Notes: a model not told the origin generated them from the letters alone. A stretch of DNA of 64,000 bases from DATFVA01 sp963745945 (GCA_963745945.1 CAVUZG010000004.1:1178001-1242000); one strand, 5' to 3'. Counted from the stretch's first letter, positions 1 to 9,167 are shown. Numbers and translations are program-made.

Positions 1-34
1 TGTATTTAGAATGATTCAAAAACAAATTCAATAC

Positions 35-1138
35 TTAAAGTTCTTTATCTTTAATAATATATTCGCGTTCATTCATAAAATTATTTACAAGCATTTCACC
101 TAAAAGCCCGACTGAAAAAAACTGTACACCAACAATTATTAAAAGCATACCAAGAAATAACATCGGACGGTTACTAAGAGGTTCTCCTATTATCCACAAA
201 ACTGTAAGGTAACCATTTACAACAAGTCCTATCAGGAAAGAAAGTGCTCCCAGGAAACCGAAAAAATGCATCGGACGTTTGATATAACGCGTAGCAAACA
301 TCACGGTTATTAAATCTATAAATCCTTTGAAGAAACGTGAAATACCGAACTTGGTTTTACCGTACCTTCTGGGATGATGTTTTACAGGAATTTCAGAAAC
401 TCTGAATCCCTGCCAGTCGGCAAGAACAGGCACATAACGATGAAGTTCACCATAAACTTTTATATTATCAGTAACATCTTTTCTATAGGATTTTAAACCG
501 CAATTAAAATCATGAATTTTTATTCCGCTAATAACCCTTGTAACAAAGTTGAAAAACCTGGATGAAGTTTTTTTGATAAACGGATCATGTCTCGTCTTCT
601 TCCATCCTGAAACGAGATCATAACCTTCTTCAAGTTTTTTTATCAACCCGGGTATTTCATTCGGATCGTCCTGCAGATCTGCATCCATCGTAACAACTAC
701 ATCGCCGGTGGCATTTTTAAATCCTATCTGTAACGCTGCAGACTTTCCGTAATTTTTCCGGAAACTTATAAATTTAAATCTCTTATCAGTTTTACAGATT
801 TCTTTAACTACCTGCAATGATTTATCAGTGCTTCCATCATCAATAAAAATTACTTCAAAATTTATGTTGATTAGTTTTAAAGCCTTTTTTATCTCGTTTG
901 TCAGGGGGTTGAGTGATTCTTCCTCATTAAAGAGTGGTACTATTACAGATAGTTTATTAAACTCGCTTTTCCTAGATTCCCCGCCTTGTTTATTATAATT
1001 ATAATATCGCTTTCTTCTTCCTCTGTAATAACGGTTATAATTACCCGATTTTTTATTACCGGAATCTTCATTTCTAGTGTTTTTATCAGATTTATGTTCT
1101 TCTGACGGAATATTTTCGTTCTTTTTTTGCTCTTCCAA
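35..1138 (-). CDS. Membrane-bound family 2 glycosyltransferase (DPM1/GtrB-like)
   Basis: The 367-residue product has a GT-A fold starting near residue 62 (SVIVPLFNEEES) and a metal-binding DxD in TMDADLQDD near residue 150. Two hydrophobic segments lie near the C-terminus (about residues 293-315 and 328-350). This is the layout of polyprenyl-phosphate sugar transferases that load a sugar on a lipid carrier at the inner membrane; the sugar is not predictable. The first 60 residues are unusual: low-complexity and rich in Lys, Asn, Arg and Tyr. The only upstream start is TTG (caa on the plus strand at 1136-1138) with no clear ribosome binding site, so the start is uncertain. It is divergent from the suf operon. 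Confidence 0.85.
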   Translation of the reverse strand: MEEQKKNENIPSEEHKSDKNTRNEDSGNKKSGNYNRYYRGRRKRYYNYNKQGGESRKSEFNKLSVIVPLFNEEESLNPLTNEIKKALKLININFEVIFIDDGSTDKSLQVVKEICKTDKRFKFISFRKNYGKSAALQIGFKNATGDVVVTMDADLQDDPNEIPGLIKKLEEGYDLVSGWKKTRHDPFIKKTSSRFFNFVTRVISGIKIHDFNCGLKSYRKDVTDNIKVYGELHRYVPVLADWQGFRVSEIPVKHHPRRYGKTKFGISRFFKGFIDLITVMFATRYIKRPMHFFGFLGALSFLIGLVVNGYLTVLWIIGEPLSNRPMLFLGMLLIIVGVQFFSVGLLGEMLVNNFMNEREYIIKDKEL

Positions 1139-1276
1139 TACAATCAGACTATTGTAAAAATGAAGCCAAAGTTAATTTAATAATTACATAAAAACAATTT
1201 AACATCAACTGAGATAAGTATTTCTGAATTCGTTCCGTGGAAAATTAATAGGACGTTTTTTATCCGAAATCAAATC

Positions 1277-1307
1277 TTGACAAAAGTGTATAGATTCATT
1301 ATTTTTG
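1277..1307 (+). promoter_or_regulatory. Bacteroidota-type promoter of the suf operon
   Basis: TTGACA at 1277-1282 and TATTTTTG at 1300-1307 match the -33 TTG and -7 TAnnTTTG elements of Bacteroidota sigma factor promoters, with a 17-base spacer. The predicted transcript begins near 1314. Its leader contains a 6-bp hairpin (TCTGAG 1328-1333 with CTCAGA 1345-1350) before the ribosome binding site AGGAG at 1363-1367. Assignment is by motif only. Confidence 0.65.
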
Positions 1308-1372
1308 AAATGTACTTAAACAGAATTTCTGAGTTTTACTGAATCTCAGAGATTTCAATATTAGGAGAATAA

Positions 1373-2821
1373 ATGAGCAATACTGAAGTTGGAACAATAG
1401 AAGAATTAGCGAATAAAGAATATAAGTACGGGTTTGTTTCTGAGATTGAATCTGACAGCCTTCCGAATGGGCTAAATGAGGACATTATTCGCCAGCTTTC
1501 GGCTATTAAAAAAGAACCTGAATGGATGCTTGAATGGAGACTAAAAGCATACAAGCAATGGCTGCCGATGAAAGAACCACATTGGGCAAATATTAGGTAT
1601 AATCCAGTTGATTACCAGGATTTGACCTATTATTCAGCTCCTAAAAATAAACCTGTGTTAAACAGCCTTGATGAAGTTGATCCCGAATTACGAAAAACAT
1701 TTGAAAAACTGGGAATATCTCTCGAAGAACAGAAAAGACTGAGTAATGTTGCTGTGGATGCTGTGTTCGATAGTGTCTCTGTAGCAACTACATTTAAAGA
1801 TACATTGGCAGAAATGGGAATTATATTTTGTTCTATCTCGGAAGCAGTTCAAAATCATCCTGATCTTGTAAAAAAATATATGGGAAGCGTTGTTCCTTAC
1901 ACGGATAATTTTTTCGCAACTCTAAACTCTGCAGTTTTCAGTGATGGAACATTCGTTTACGTTCCCAAAGGTGTTCGCTGCCCTATGGAACTTTCAACTT
2001 ACTTCAGAATTAATGCGGCAAAGACGGGACAGTTTGAAAGAACTTTGGTTATTGCTGATGAAGGTTCTTATGTGAGCTACCTTGAAGGTTGCACAGCACC
2101 TATGCGGGATGAAAATCAGCTTCACGCAGCTGTTGTAGAATTGATTGCACTTGATAATGCACAGATAAAATATTCAACTGTACAAAACTGGTATGCCGGT
2201 GATAAGAATGGTAAAGGTGGTATTTATAATTTCGTAACCAAACGCGGGGCCTGCCGGGGAGTAAATTCTAAAATTTCATGGACGCAGGTTGAAACCGGTT
2301 CAGCAATTACATGGAAATATCCCGGATGTATTTTGCAGGGGGATAATTCGATTGGTGAGTTTTATTCTGTTGCCGTAACCAATAATTACCAGCAGGCAGA
2401 TACCGGGACGAAGATGATTCATCTTGGAAAGAATACAAAAAGTACAATCATCTCTAAAGGAATTTCAGCCGGTAAAAGCAATAATAGTTACCGCGGACTT
2501 GTGAAGATAAATAAGAAGGCTGATAATGCACGTAATTTTTCTCAGTGTGATTCGCTTTTAATTGGTGATAAATGCGGAGCTCATACATTTCCATATCTTG
2601 AAATAAATAATCCATCGGCACAGATAGAACACGAAGCCACAACTTCTAAAATTGGTGAAGACCAGATTTTTTATCTGAACCAGCGAGGTATATCAACTGA
2701 AGACGCGATCGGATTAATAGTTAATGGATATTGTAAAGAAGTATTTAAAGAACTACCGATGGAATTTGCGGTAGAGGCAACCAAACTTCTCAGCATAAGT
2801 CTTGAAGGCAGTGTTGGGTAA
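1373..2821 (+). CDS. sufB: Fe-S cluster assembly scaffold SufB
   Basis: The 482-residue protein is full length for SufB and shows family hallmarks such as YVPKGVRCPMELSTYFRIN, EGCTAPMRDENQLHAAVVE and, near the C-terminus, a GEDQIFYLNQRGIS stretch. SufB is the cytoplasmic scaffold subunit on which the SufBC2D complex builds iron-sulfur clusters. The ATG has AGGAG at 1363-1367 and follows a good promoter. It is the first gene of a suf operon (B, C, D, S, U, DUF59, bacilliredoxin), with sufC 39 bases downstream. Confidence 0.97.
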   Translation: MSNTEVGTIEELANKEYKYGFVSEIESDSLPNGLNEDIIRQLSAIKKEPEWMLEWRLKAYKQWLPMKEPHWANIRYNPVDYQDLTYYSAPKNKPVLNSLDEVDPELRKTFEKLGISLEEQKRLSNVAVDAVFDSVSVATTFKDTLAEMGIIFCSISEAVQNHPDLVKKYMGSVVPYTDNFFATLNSAVFSDGTFVYVPKGVRCPMELSTYFRINAAKTGQFERTLVIADEGSYVSYLEGCTAPMRDENQLHAAVVELIALDNAQIKYSTVQNWYAGDKNGKGGIYNFVTKRGACRGVNSKISWTQVETGSAITWKYPGCILQGDNSIGEFYSVAVTNNYQQADTGTKMIHLGKNTKSTIISKGISAGKSNNSYRGLVKINKKADNARNFSQCDSLLIGDKCGAHTFPYLEINNPSAQIEHEATTSKIGEDQIFYLNQRGISTEDAIGLIVNGYCKEVFKELPMEFAVEATKLLSISLEGSVG

Positions 2822-2860
2822 ATCTTTCATAACAATTAATATCGGAACAGGAAAATAATA

Positions 2861-3625
2861 ATGTTAGTAGTTAAAAATTTACACGTGAAAATCGGCGAGA
2901 AAGAAATTCTTAAAGGAATTAATTTAAATGTAAATGCCGGTGAAGTTCACGCGATTATGGGACCAAACGGTTCGGGTAAAAGTACTCTTGCCTCATCTCT
3001 TGCAGGTAAAGAAGAATATATAGTTACTGAAGGAGAGGTAACTTACAACGGAAAAAATCTTTTAGAACTTTCACCCGAAGACCGTGCAAGGGAAGGTTTA
3101 TTCCTGGCTTTTCAATATCCAGTTGAACTTCCGGGTGTAAGCAATACAAATCTGTTAAAGACAGCTTTAAATGAAATAAGAAAATACCGCGGTGAAGAGG
3201 AACTGGACGCAATGGAATTTCTGGCGTTGATAAAAGATAAAATGAAACTTGTAGAACTGGATCAGAAGCTGCTTAGCAGAGCCGTTAATGAAGGATTTTC
3301 CGGCGGCGAAAAAAAGAGAAATGAGATATTTCAGATGGCAGTGCTTGAACCAAAACTAAGTATACTCGACGAAACTGATTCAGGACTCGATATAGACGCT
3401 TTAAGAATTGTTGCAAATGGAGTAAACAAGTTAAAGAATAAAGGAAATGCTACAATTGTAGTTACACACTACCAGAGATTACTTAATTACATTGTGCCTG
3501 ATTTTGTTCACGTCCTTTATAATGGAAGAATTGTTAAATCCGGTGGAAAAGAACTGGCATTCGAGCTTGAAGATAAAGGATACGACTGGATTAAAGATGA
3601 TAAAAACCAGTTAGTAGAGAATTAA
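2861..3625 (+). CDS. sufC: Fe-S assembly ATPase SufC
   Basis: The 254-residue ABC-type ATPase has Walker A GPNGSGKST (34-42), a Q-loop in AFQYPVE, a signature FSGGEKKR near 146-153 and a Walker B followed by the typical SufC ETDSGLD. SufC is soluble, binds SufB and SufD, and its ATP hydrolysis drives the conformational change needed for cluster assembly. It lies between sufB and sufD with short gaps, as expected for co-transcription. Confidence 0.97.
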   Translation: MLVVKNLHVKIGEKEILKGINLNVNAGEVHAIMGPNGSGKSTLASSLAGKEEYIVTEGEVTYNGKNLLELSPEDRAREGLFLAFQYPVELPGVSNTNLLKTALNEIRKYRGEEELDAMEFLALIKDKMKLVELDQKLLSRAVNEGFSGGEKKRNEIFQMAVLEPKLSILDETDSGLDIDALRIVANGVNKLKNKGNATIVVTHYQRLLNYIVPDFVHVLYNGRIVKSGGKELAFELEDKGYDWIKDDKNQLVEN

Positions 3626-3643
3626 TTTTAAAAGAAAAATAAA

Positions 3644-4975
3644 ATGACTGAAACTTCAGAATTAAAAAATATAAAAGACTCGTACATAGAAAATTTCGGG
3701 AAATTTGAGAACAGCCTGAACGGCGGTAAATCTACCGCAATTCACAAAATCCGAAAAGATGCTATCTTAAATTTTTCTGAACTCGATTTTCCGACAACCA
3801 GGAATGAAGAATGGAAATACACCAGTATTGCTCCTTTACTTAAGCATAACTTTATTCCTTCTGAAAAAAAATCCGGAGTATCCAAAAATCAGGTTCAAAA
3901 ATTTTTATTTAGTGAACTTGAGCATTCACTTCTTGTTTTTATAAATGGATTTTTTTCCGAAGAGCTTTCTGACATAAAAAGTTTACCCAAAGGAGTAATC
4001 GCAGGCAGTATAGCTGAGGCAATTAAAAATCATTCTGAAATTGTTGAGAAGCATTACAGCAAATATGCTGATTATAAAGACCAGATTTTTACAGCATTAA
4101 GTACTGCTTTTACAAAAGACGGGGCTTTCGTTTATATCCCCGATGGAAAAATAATTGAAGAGGCTGTTCATATTCTTTATCTCAGCACTTCAAAGGATGA
4201 AAAGATTTTAAACCAGCCGAGAAATTTATTTGTAGCAGGCAAAAATTCCCAGGCAACAATTATTGAACACTACGCTTCAATAGATAACGAAATATATTTT
4301 ACAAATACGGTTACAGAAATTTTTACAGATGAAAATGCAGTCCTTGATCACATTAAGCTGCAGGATGAAAGTAAAAGTGCTTTTCATATCGCAAGGATGG
4401 AAGTTGACCAGGAACGGAACAGTAATTTTACTTCGAACATGATTTCCTTTGGCGGTGATTTAAGCCGAAATGATTTTAATACCCGTTTTAATAATGAAGG
4501 CGGTAATTGTCAGCTTAACGGTTTATTTATGATTGATGGAAACCAGTTGTTCGATGTTCACACGATGATAGATCATGCAAAACCGTATTGCGACAGTCAT
4601 GAACATTACAAAGGAATTCTTGACGGAAAGTCGCGCGGAGTATTTAATGGTAAAGTAATGGTTCGCCCTGATGCACAGAAGACAAATGCATTTCAGGAAA
4701 ACAATAATATTATTCTTTCAGATAGCGCTCTTATAAACACAAAACCTCAACTAGAAATTTTTGCCGATGATGTTAAATGTTCTCACGGTGCAACAATTGG
4801 ACAAATAGATGATGATGCTCTTTTTTATCTCAAGACAAGAGGAATCGGGGATAAAATAGCACGCGGTTTACTTATTCATGCATTTGCAAGTGAAGTTGTA
4901 AATTCAATTAAAGTTGAAGCTATAAGAAATTATCTTGAAGAAATTCTGACAACTAAATTTAATCAGGTACAATAA
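3644..4975 (+). CDS. sufD: Fe-S cluster assembly protein SufD
   Basis: The 443-residue protein has the N-terminal NEEWKYTS motif of SufD and the C-terminal beta-helix core shared with SufB (VRPDAQKTNAFQENNNIILS, then LFYLKTRGI). It pairs with SufB in the SufBC2D scaffold and is thought to help iron entry. It starts 18 bases after sufC, and its stop codon directly abuts the GTG start of sufS, which suggests translational coupling. Confidence 0.96.
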   Translation: MTETSELKNIKDSYIENFGKFENSLNGGKSTAIHKIRKDAILNFSELDFPTTRNEEWKYTSIAPLLKHNFIPSEKKSGVSKNQVQKFLFSELEHSLLVFINGFFSEELSDIKSLPKGVIAGSIAEAIKNHSEIVEKHYSKYADYKDQIFTALSTAFTKDGAFVYIPDGKIIEEAVHILYLSTSKDEKILNQPRNLFVAGKNSQATIIEHYASIDNEIYFTNTVTEIFTDENAVLDHIKLQDESKSAFHIARMEVDQERNSNFTSNMISFGGDLSRNDFNTRFNNEGGNCQLNGLFMIDGNQLFDVHTMIDHAKPYCDSHEHYKGILDGKSRGVFNGKVMVRPDAQKTNAFQENNNIILSDSALINTKPQLEIFADDVKCSHGATIGQIDDDALFYLKTRGIGDKIARGLLIHAFASEVVNSIKVEAIRNYLEEILTTKFNQVQ

Positions 4976-6229
4976 GTGAATACTAAAGCTGAAATATTAT
5001 CCGGGGAATTAAAATTTGATGTAATGAAAATTCGTGAAGACTTCCCTATTCTTAAAACATTAGTACGGGGAAAACCACTTTGTTATCTGGATAATGCTGC
5101 AACAACACAAAAACCTCAGAGGGTTATTGATTCTCTTACCGAATATTATACTTCAATAAATTCTAATATTCACCGCGGAGTTCATACACTGAGCGAAAAA
5201 GCAACTGCCGCTTTTGAAGAATCAAGAGTGAAAGTTAAAAACTATATAAATGCTAAAAGTGAAAAAGAAATAATCTTCACACGCGGAACAACAGAATCTA
5301 TAAATCTTGTTGCGAACAGTTTTGGAAGAAGCAATTTAAATGAGGGCGATGAAATACTGATTACGGGAATGGAACATCATTCCAACATAGTCCCGTGGCA
5401 GCTTATCGCTTCGGAAAAGAAAGCTGTTCTGAAAGTTGTACCAATAACCGACAGTGGAGAATTAATTCTTGATGAATTTGAAAAATTAATTACTGAACGA
5501 ACAAAAATTATTTCAGTTGTTTATGTTTCCAATACACTCGGGACAATAAATCCTGTTGAGAAAATAATTGAAATAGCTCATAAACACGGAGTTCCTGTTT
5601 TGCTCGATGCGGCGCAGGCTGTAAGTCATTTTCCTATTGATGTTCAAAAACTTGATTGTGATTTCTTTGCTTTCTCAGGTCATAAACTTTACGGACCAAC
5701 TGGAATAGGAATTTTATACGGAAAAGAAAGTCTGTTAGAACAGATGCCACCTTTTATGGGCGGCGGCGACATGATTTCAAAAGTAACTTTTAATAAAACA
5801 ACTTATAATGAACTTCCCTTTAAGTTTGAAGCGGGAACTTCAAATATTGCAGATGCTATCGGGCTGGGTGCAGCAATAGATTATGTTAATTCTATCGGTC
5901 TTAATTCCATACAATTGCATGAAAAGAACGTGCTTGATTATGCTACTAATAAATTATCTGACATTGAGGGATTAAGAATAATCGGAACTGCACCTGAGAA
6001 AAGCAGTGTTATATCCTTTGTTCTAAATAATGTGCATCCTCACGATGTGGGTACTTTTTTAGACTTTGAAGGAATTGCTGTGCGTACAGGACATCACTGC
6101 ACTCAGCCTTTGATGGACAGATATAATATTTCCGCAACTTCACGTGCTTCGTTTGCTATGTACAACACTATTGAAGAAGCAGATGTTCTTGTTCAGGGAA
6201 TTAAAAAAGTAATTGAGGCGTTTAGCTGA
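4976..6229 (+). CDS. sufS: Cysteine desulfurase SufS
   Basis: The 417-residue PLP enzyme provides sulfur from cysteine for cluster assembly. The cofactor lysine is in SGHK (Lys237) and the persulfide cysteine in RTGHHC (Cys375). Other motifs are YLDNAATTQKP and MEHHSNIVPW. The open frame begins with GTG immediately after the sufD stop; an ATG 16 codons in (position 5024) is the alternative start and would fit the usual family N-terminus better, so about 16 residues are uncertain. It overlaps sufU by one base. Confidence 0.96.
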   Translation: MNTKAEILSGELKFDVMKIREDFPILKTLVRGKPLCYLDNAATTQKPQRVIDSLTEYYTSINSNIHRGVHTLSEKATAAFEESRVKVKNYINAKSEKEIIFTRGTTESINLVANSFGRSNLNEGDEILITGMEHHSNIVPWQLIASEKKAVLKVVPITDSGELILDEFEKLITERTKIISVVYVSNTLGTINPVEKIIEIAHKHGVPVLLDAAQAVSHFPIDVQKLDCDFFAFSGHKLYGPTGIGILYGKESLLEQMPPFMGGGDMISKVTFNKTTYNELPFKFEAGTSNIADAIGLGAAIDYVNSIGLNSIQLHEKNVLDYATNKLSDIEGLRIIGTAPEKSSVISFVLNNVHPHDVGTFLDFEGIAVRTGHHCTQPLMDRYNISATSRASFAMYNTIEEADVLVQGIKKVIEAFS

Positions 6230-6684
6230 TGGATAATGAATTAAGAGAACTTTACCAGCAGGTAATTTTAGATCATAATAAAAGTCCGAGAAATTTTAAA
6301 AAGATTGAGACAGCAAATCATTACGCGGAAGGGTATAACCCTTTATGCGGCGACAGGATTGATGTTTACGTAAAATTGAATGAAGATAAGATTGAAGATA
6401 TTTCATTCATGGGTTCCGGGTGCGCAATTTCAAAAGCTTCTGCTTCACTAATGAGTACAATGGTTAAAGGAAAAACCATTGAAGAAGCTGAAAAAATATT
6501 TGAAAGATTTCAACACCTAATTACAGGAAAGATGAATGAAGAAGTCAATACAGATGAAGTTGGCAAACTGGCTGTATTTGCCGGAGTCAGAGAATTTCCT
6601 TCCCGGATAAAATGTGCAAGCCTTGCCTGGCATACTATGTTATCAGCTTTAAAAGAAAAAAATAAAACTGTAACAACAGAATGA
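6229..6684 (+). CDS. sufU: SufU-type sulfur acceptor / Fe-S scaffold
   Basis: The 151-residue protein belongs to the SufU/IscU family, with the three ligand cysteines Cys40 (NPLCGD), Cys65 (GSGCAIS) and Cys129 (IKCASL). The insert between the second and third cysteine is the feature that separates SufU from IscU. In other bacteria SufU takes the persulfide from SufS, commonly using a zinc ion, and hands it to SufBCD. Its start overlaps the sufS stop by one base and its stop overlaps the next gene by four, so it is tightly coupled. Confidence 0.94.
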   Translation: MDNELRELYQQVILDHNKSPRNFKKIETANHYAEGYNPLCGDRIDVYVKLNEDKIEDISFMGSGCAISKASASLMSTMVKGKTIEEAEKIFERFQHLITGKMNEEVNTDEVGKLAVFAGVREFPSRIKCASLAWHTMLSALKEKNKTVTTE

Positions 6685-7016
6685 AAAAGGAAACAACAGA
6701 AATAATTAATAAACAGGAACTGGAAGAAAAAATTATAGCAATGGTCAAAACATGTTATGATCCGGAAATTCCTGTTAACATTTTTGAGCTTGGATTAATA
6801 TATGAAATTCAGATTGATAACGATGCCAATGTTATTGTTAAAATGACGCTTACCTCGCCTGCCTGCCCGGTTGCAGGCTCGTTACCGGGAGAAGTTCAGG
6901 AAAAAATTTATTCTATCCCTGAAGTAAGAAATGTCAGAGTTGAACTCGTATGGAGTCCACCGTGGGACAAAGATATGATGTCTGATGTTGCCAAATTAGA
7001 ACTTGGAATGCTTTAA
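6681..7016 (+). CDS. DUF59/MIP18-family Fe-S assembly protein (SufT-like)
   Basis: The 111-residue protein has the DUF59 core with CYDPEIPVNIFELGLIY, the TLTSPACPVAG segment carrying the conserved cysteine, and VELVWSPPWDKDMMS near the end. Members encoded in suf operons act in iron-sulfur cluster maturation or carriage. The four-base ATGA overlap with sufU and its position in the operon support that role. The exact biochemical activity of this family is not settled. Confidence 0.9.
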   Translation: MKKETTEIINKQELEEKIIAMVKTCYDPEIPVNIFELGLIYEIQIDNDANVIVKMTLTSPACPVAGSLPGEVQEKIYSIPEVRNVRVELVWSPPWDKDMMSDVAKLELGML

Positions 7017-7045
7017 AAAATTAAATAACAACAGGAGAAGAAAGT

Positions 7046-7582
7046 ATGTTCAATATTATGTCGCGTCCTCCACTATATGATCAGGACGCTGTTCAGCCAA
7101 TGAGAGATGCATTAATTGCAGTAGGCTTTAAAGAACTGTTAACTTCAAAAGATGTTGATGAAGCCATAAATGTAAAAGATGATAAAACCGTTCTTGTGAT
7201 GATCAATTCTGTCTGTGGTTGTGCTGCAGGTAGTGCAAGACCGGGGATTTCATTAGCACTACAACATAATGTTATTCCTGACAGACTCGTAACCGGATTT
7301 GCAGGACAGGAAAGAGAAGCCGTAGATAAAATAAGAGAATACATAACTGGATATCCGCCATCTTCACCAAGTATAGCTTTATTCAAAAATGGAAAACTGA
7401 TGTACTTTATGCAGAGATACAATATCGAAGGTCGTTCAGCTGAAGAAATAGCTGTTGATTTACGTGAAGCATTTGATGAACTCTGCACAAATCAAGGTCC
7501 ATCAATTCCGCCTGAAGTTTTTGAAAAAGTCACTTATGCAGTTCAGTGCGGTTCAAAAATTCCTTTATATAAAGAAGAATAA
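7046..7582 (+). CDS. Bacilliredoxin, BrxA/BrxB (YphP/YqiW) family
   Basis: The 178-residue protein has the diagnostic CGC motif at residues 57-59 within SVCGCAAGSARPG and a thioredoxin-like fold. Bacilliredoxins remove the bacillithiol cap from oxidised protein thiols. A member with a C-terminal extension at the end of a suf operon suggests thiol repair of the assembly proteins or their targets; that link is inference from context. The start is preceded by AGGAGAAG at about 7033-7040. Confidence 0.9.
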   Translation: MFNIMSRPPLYDQDAVQPMRDALIAVGFKELLTSKDVDEAINVKDDKTVLVMINSVCGCAAGSARPGISLALQHNVIPDRLVTGFAGQEREAVDKIREYITGYPPSSPSIALFKNGKLMYFMQRYNIEGRSAEEIAVDLREAFDELCTNQGPSIPPEVFEKVTYAVQCGSKIPLYKEE

Positions 7583-7595
7583 AATAAAATTATTC

Positions 7596-7710
7596 AGACT
7601 GTCTCAAGGTTGTCATTCCGAATTTATTTCGGAATCTTAAATAAGAATGAATTAAAAAAGAGAATCTGAAACAAGTTCAGATTGACAAATTAATAGTTTT
7701 GGGACAGTCT
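7596..7710. repeat. Palindromic intergenic repeat with two internal hairpins
   Basis: Ends AGACTGTC (7596-7603) and GACAGTCT (7703-7710) are perfect inverted repeats, extended inward by wobble-compatible bases. Inside are two further hairpins, ATTCCGAA/TTCGGAAT (7615-7622, 7628-7635) and AATCTGAA/TTCAGATT (7663-7670, 7676-7683). The form is that of a small non-coding MITE-like or REP-like element. A short open frame running through it (ending CHSEFISES) is a known by-product of such repeats, not a gene. Confidence 0.7.
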
Positions 7711-7731
7711 CAATTAAATGATTGATAAAAA

Positions 7732-8205
7732 ATGAAATTTAGTACACAGGAAGAATATGGTTTACGTTGCCTGATAAGGATTGCAAAATCACAAAATGGA
7801 TTAACAATTCCGGAAATAAGCGAGCTGGAAGGATTATCAACCGCACACGTTGGAAAACTTTCGCGTATTCTACGACTTGGGGAATTTATTGAAAGCAGCC
7901 GCGGACAAACCGGCGGATATAAATTAGCCCGTCCATCAGATGAAATAATTATTGGAAATGTACTTGCTGCACTTGGCGGGAAATTATATGAATCATCATT
8001 TTGCGACGTTCATTCGGGTCTGCCAAAAATATGTACAAACTCAATAGACTGCTCTGTTCGATCCTTATGGAGCACCGTTCAGTCGCTTCTTGATAGTGTT
8101 CTCGATAAACTTACATTGAAAGATCTGCTCGGGAAAGAAGATGAAGTTTCTTCTCTTGTTACAAATTTCACCCAGGATATTCCTTCGATCAACAGCAATA
8201 ATTAA
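7732..8205 (+). CDS. Rrf2-family, Fe-S-type transcriptional regulator
   Basis: The 157-residue protein has the Rrf2 winged helix (MKFSTQEEYGLRCLIRIA, then the GGYKLARPSDEI wing) and three cysteines Cys91, Cys101 and Cys107. The spacing C-x9-C-x5-C differs slightly from the C-x5-C-x5-C of E. coli IscR but is compatible with binding a [2Fe-2S] cluster. Placed right after the suf operon, it probably senses cluster status and controls suf, like IscR or SufR; this is inference. Its stop overlaps the convergent M14 peptidase stop. Confidence 0.9.
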   Translation: MKFSTQEEYGLRCLIRIAKSQNGLTIPEISELEGLSTAHVGKLSRILRLGEFIESSRGQTGGYKLARPSDEIIIGNVLAALGGKLYESSFCDVHSGLPKICTNSIDCSVRSLWSTVQSLLDSVLDKLTLKDLLGKEDEVSSLVTNFTQDIPSINSNN

Positions 8206-9167
8206 TTTTTAATTACTCTTATTACCGGATAATATTTTCCCGCCTGAATCCAATTTTTATATTCATCGTATACCACAATTCCAAGCATACTCTGCGGCTC
8301 TAATCCTAATACCAGAACATTGCTATTCAACTGATTAATTGGAACATAAAAATATTTATCAGGATTTATAATTGATATTTCTTCTATTTTAATTTTTGGA
8401 TCAGGTAGCATTAGTTCTTCAAGAAAAACTGAATCAATTCTCTCCACAAAATATTTTTGAATTTTTTCATTAGCTTTTTTTGTGAATGGCTCAAATTTCA
8501 CATTATGGTTCTTTAACATTTCAACAAGACTAACTGAATCTTTCGGAATCAAATATCCAAAAGGTTTTTTAATTGTAAGAATCGATTTAACAACAGGATG
8601 ATATTCATTAACAGTTATTATAGAATCTCTCCCAGTTGAAACTGATTTGAAAGTTAACTTTAAAGTGCTGTCGCCTTGAACATGTTCCATCCTGATTGAA
8701 ACCGGATCGCCTTGTTTTGATTCAATTAATTTATCACGTTCTGAATGAACAAGTTTAAGAATATCATTTTTATTTTCTACAACAAAACTGATGAATGCTT
8801 CAATCGCTGTTTTTTGTCCCTCTGCACGATGTTTTATATTATCAAGAAAAGCATCCTTCCCGTTTAATCCTTCAAGAATAAATGAAAAAGAATTTAATAT
8901 CCCGAAACTCTGTCTGCCGTCGTTTATATCAACTGTGCTGTATCTGATTCTTTCTACTTCGGGAGGGCCGCCGAGAATATAATTATTAAAGCTGAAACCC
9001 TTATTATATAAATAACTTTTTACAAAAGGAAAAAATTTCTGATTGGAATAATTTCTGATTTTTTCTGAAACATTAATATCTGTGGTTGCACCGAATTGTT
9101 CATCAAAATTTTTAATATATCCGAACTTTAATCCAGTCATCTGAGTATGGATAATATTCATGAACAT
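8202..9167 (-). CDS. M14 zinc carboxypeptidase, C-terminal part (frameshifted)
   Basis: This is the downstream part of a peptidase whose N-terminal catalytic part lies in another frame at 9112-9690. The sequence homologous to the end of the catalytic domain begins at about FGYIKNFDEQFG, and the initial residues of this frame (MFMNIIHTQ) are an out-of-frame reading of the N-terminal part. The rest (about 300 residues) includes FILEGLNGKDAF, a plausible location for the catalytic glutamate, and a C-terminal accessory region. Joining the two parts by removing one A of the AAA at 9127-9129 gives a single protein of about 490 residues. I treat it as one broken gene. Confidence 0.75.
   Translation of the reverse strand: MFMNIIHTQMTGLKFGYIKNFDEQFGATTDINVSEKIRNYSNQKFFPFVKSYLYNKGFSFNNYILGGPPEVERIRYSTVDINDGRQSFGILNSFSFILEGLNGKDAFLDNIKHRAEGQKTAIEAFISFVVENKNDILKLVHSERDKLIESKQGDPVSIRMEHVQGDSTLKLTFKSVSTGRDSIITVNEYHPVVKSILTIKKPFGYLIPKDSVSLVEMLKNHNVKFEPFTKKANEKIQKYFVERIDSVFLEELMLPDPKIKIEEISIINPDKYFYVPINQLNSNVLVLGLEPQSMLGIVVYDEYKNWIQAGKYYPVIRVIKN

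Noticed and set aside
7093..7488. 131-codon open frame opposite the bacilliredoxin gene
   Set aside because: It is an antisense shadow; the plus-strand protein has diagnostic CGC motif and operon context.
7455..7640. Open frame of 61 codons ending CHSEFISES
   Set aside because: It overlaps the bacilliredoxin gene in another frame and runs into the palindromic repeat; such endings are typical of these repeats, not of genes.
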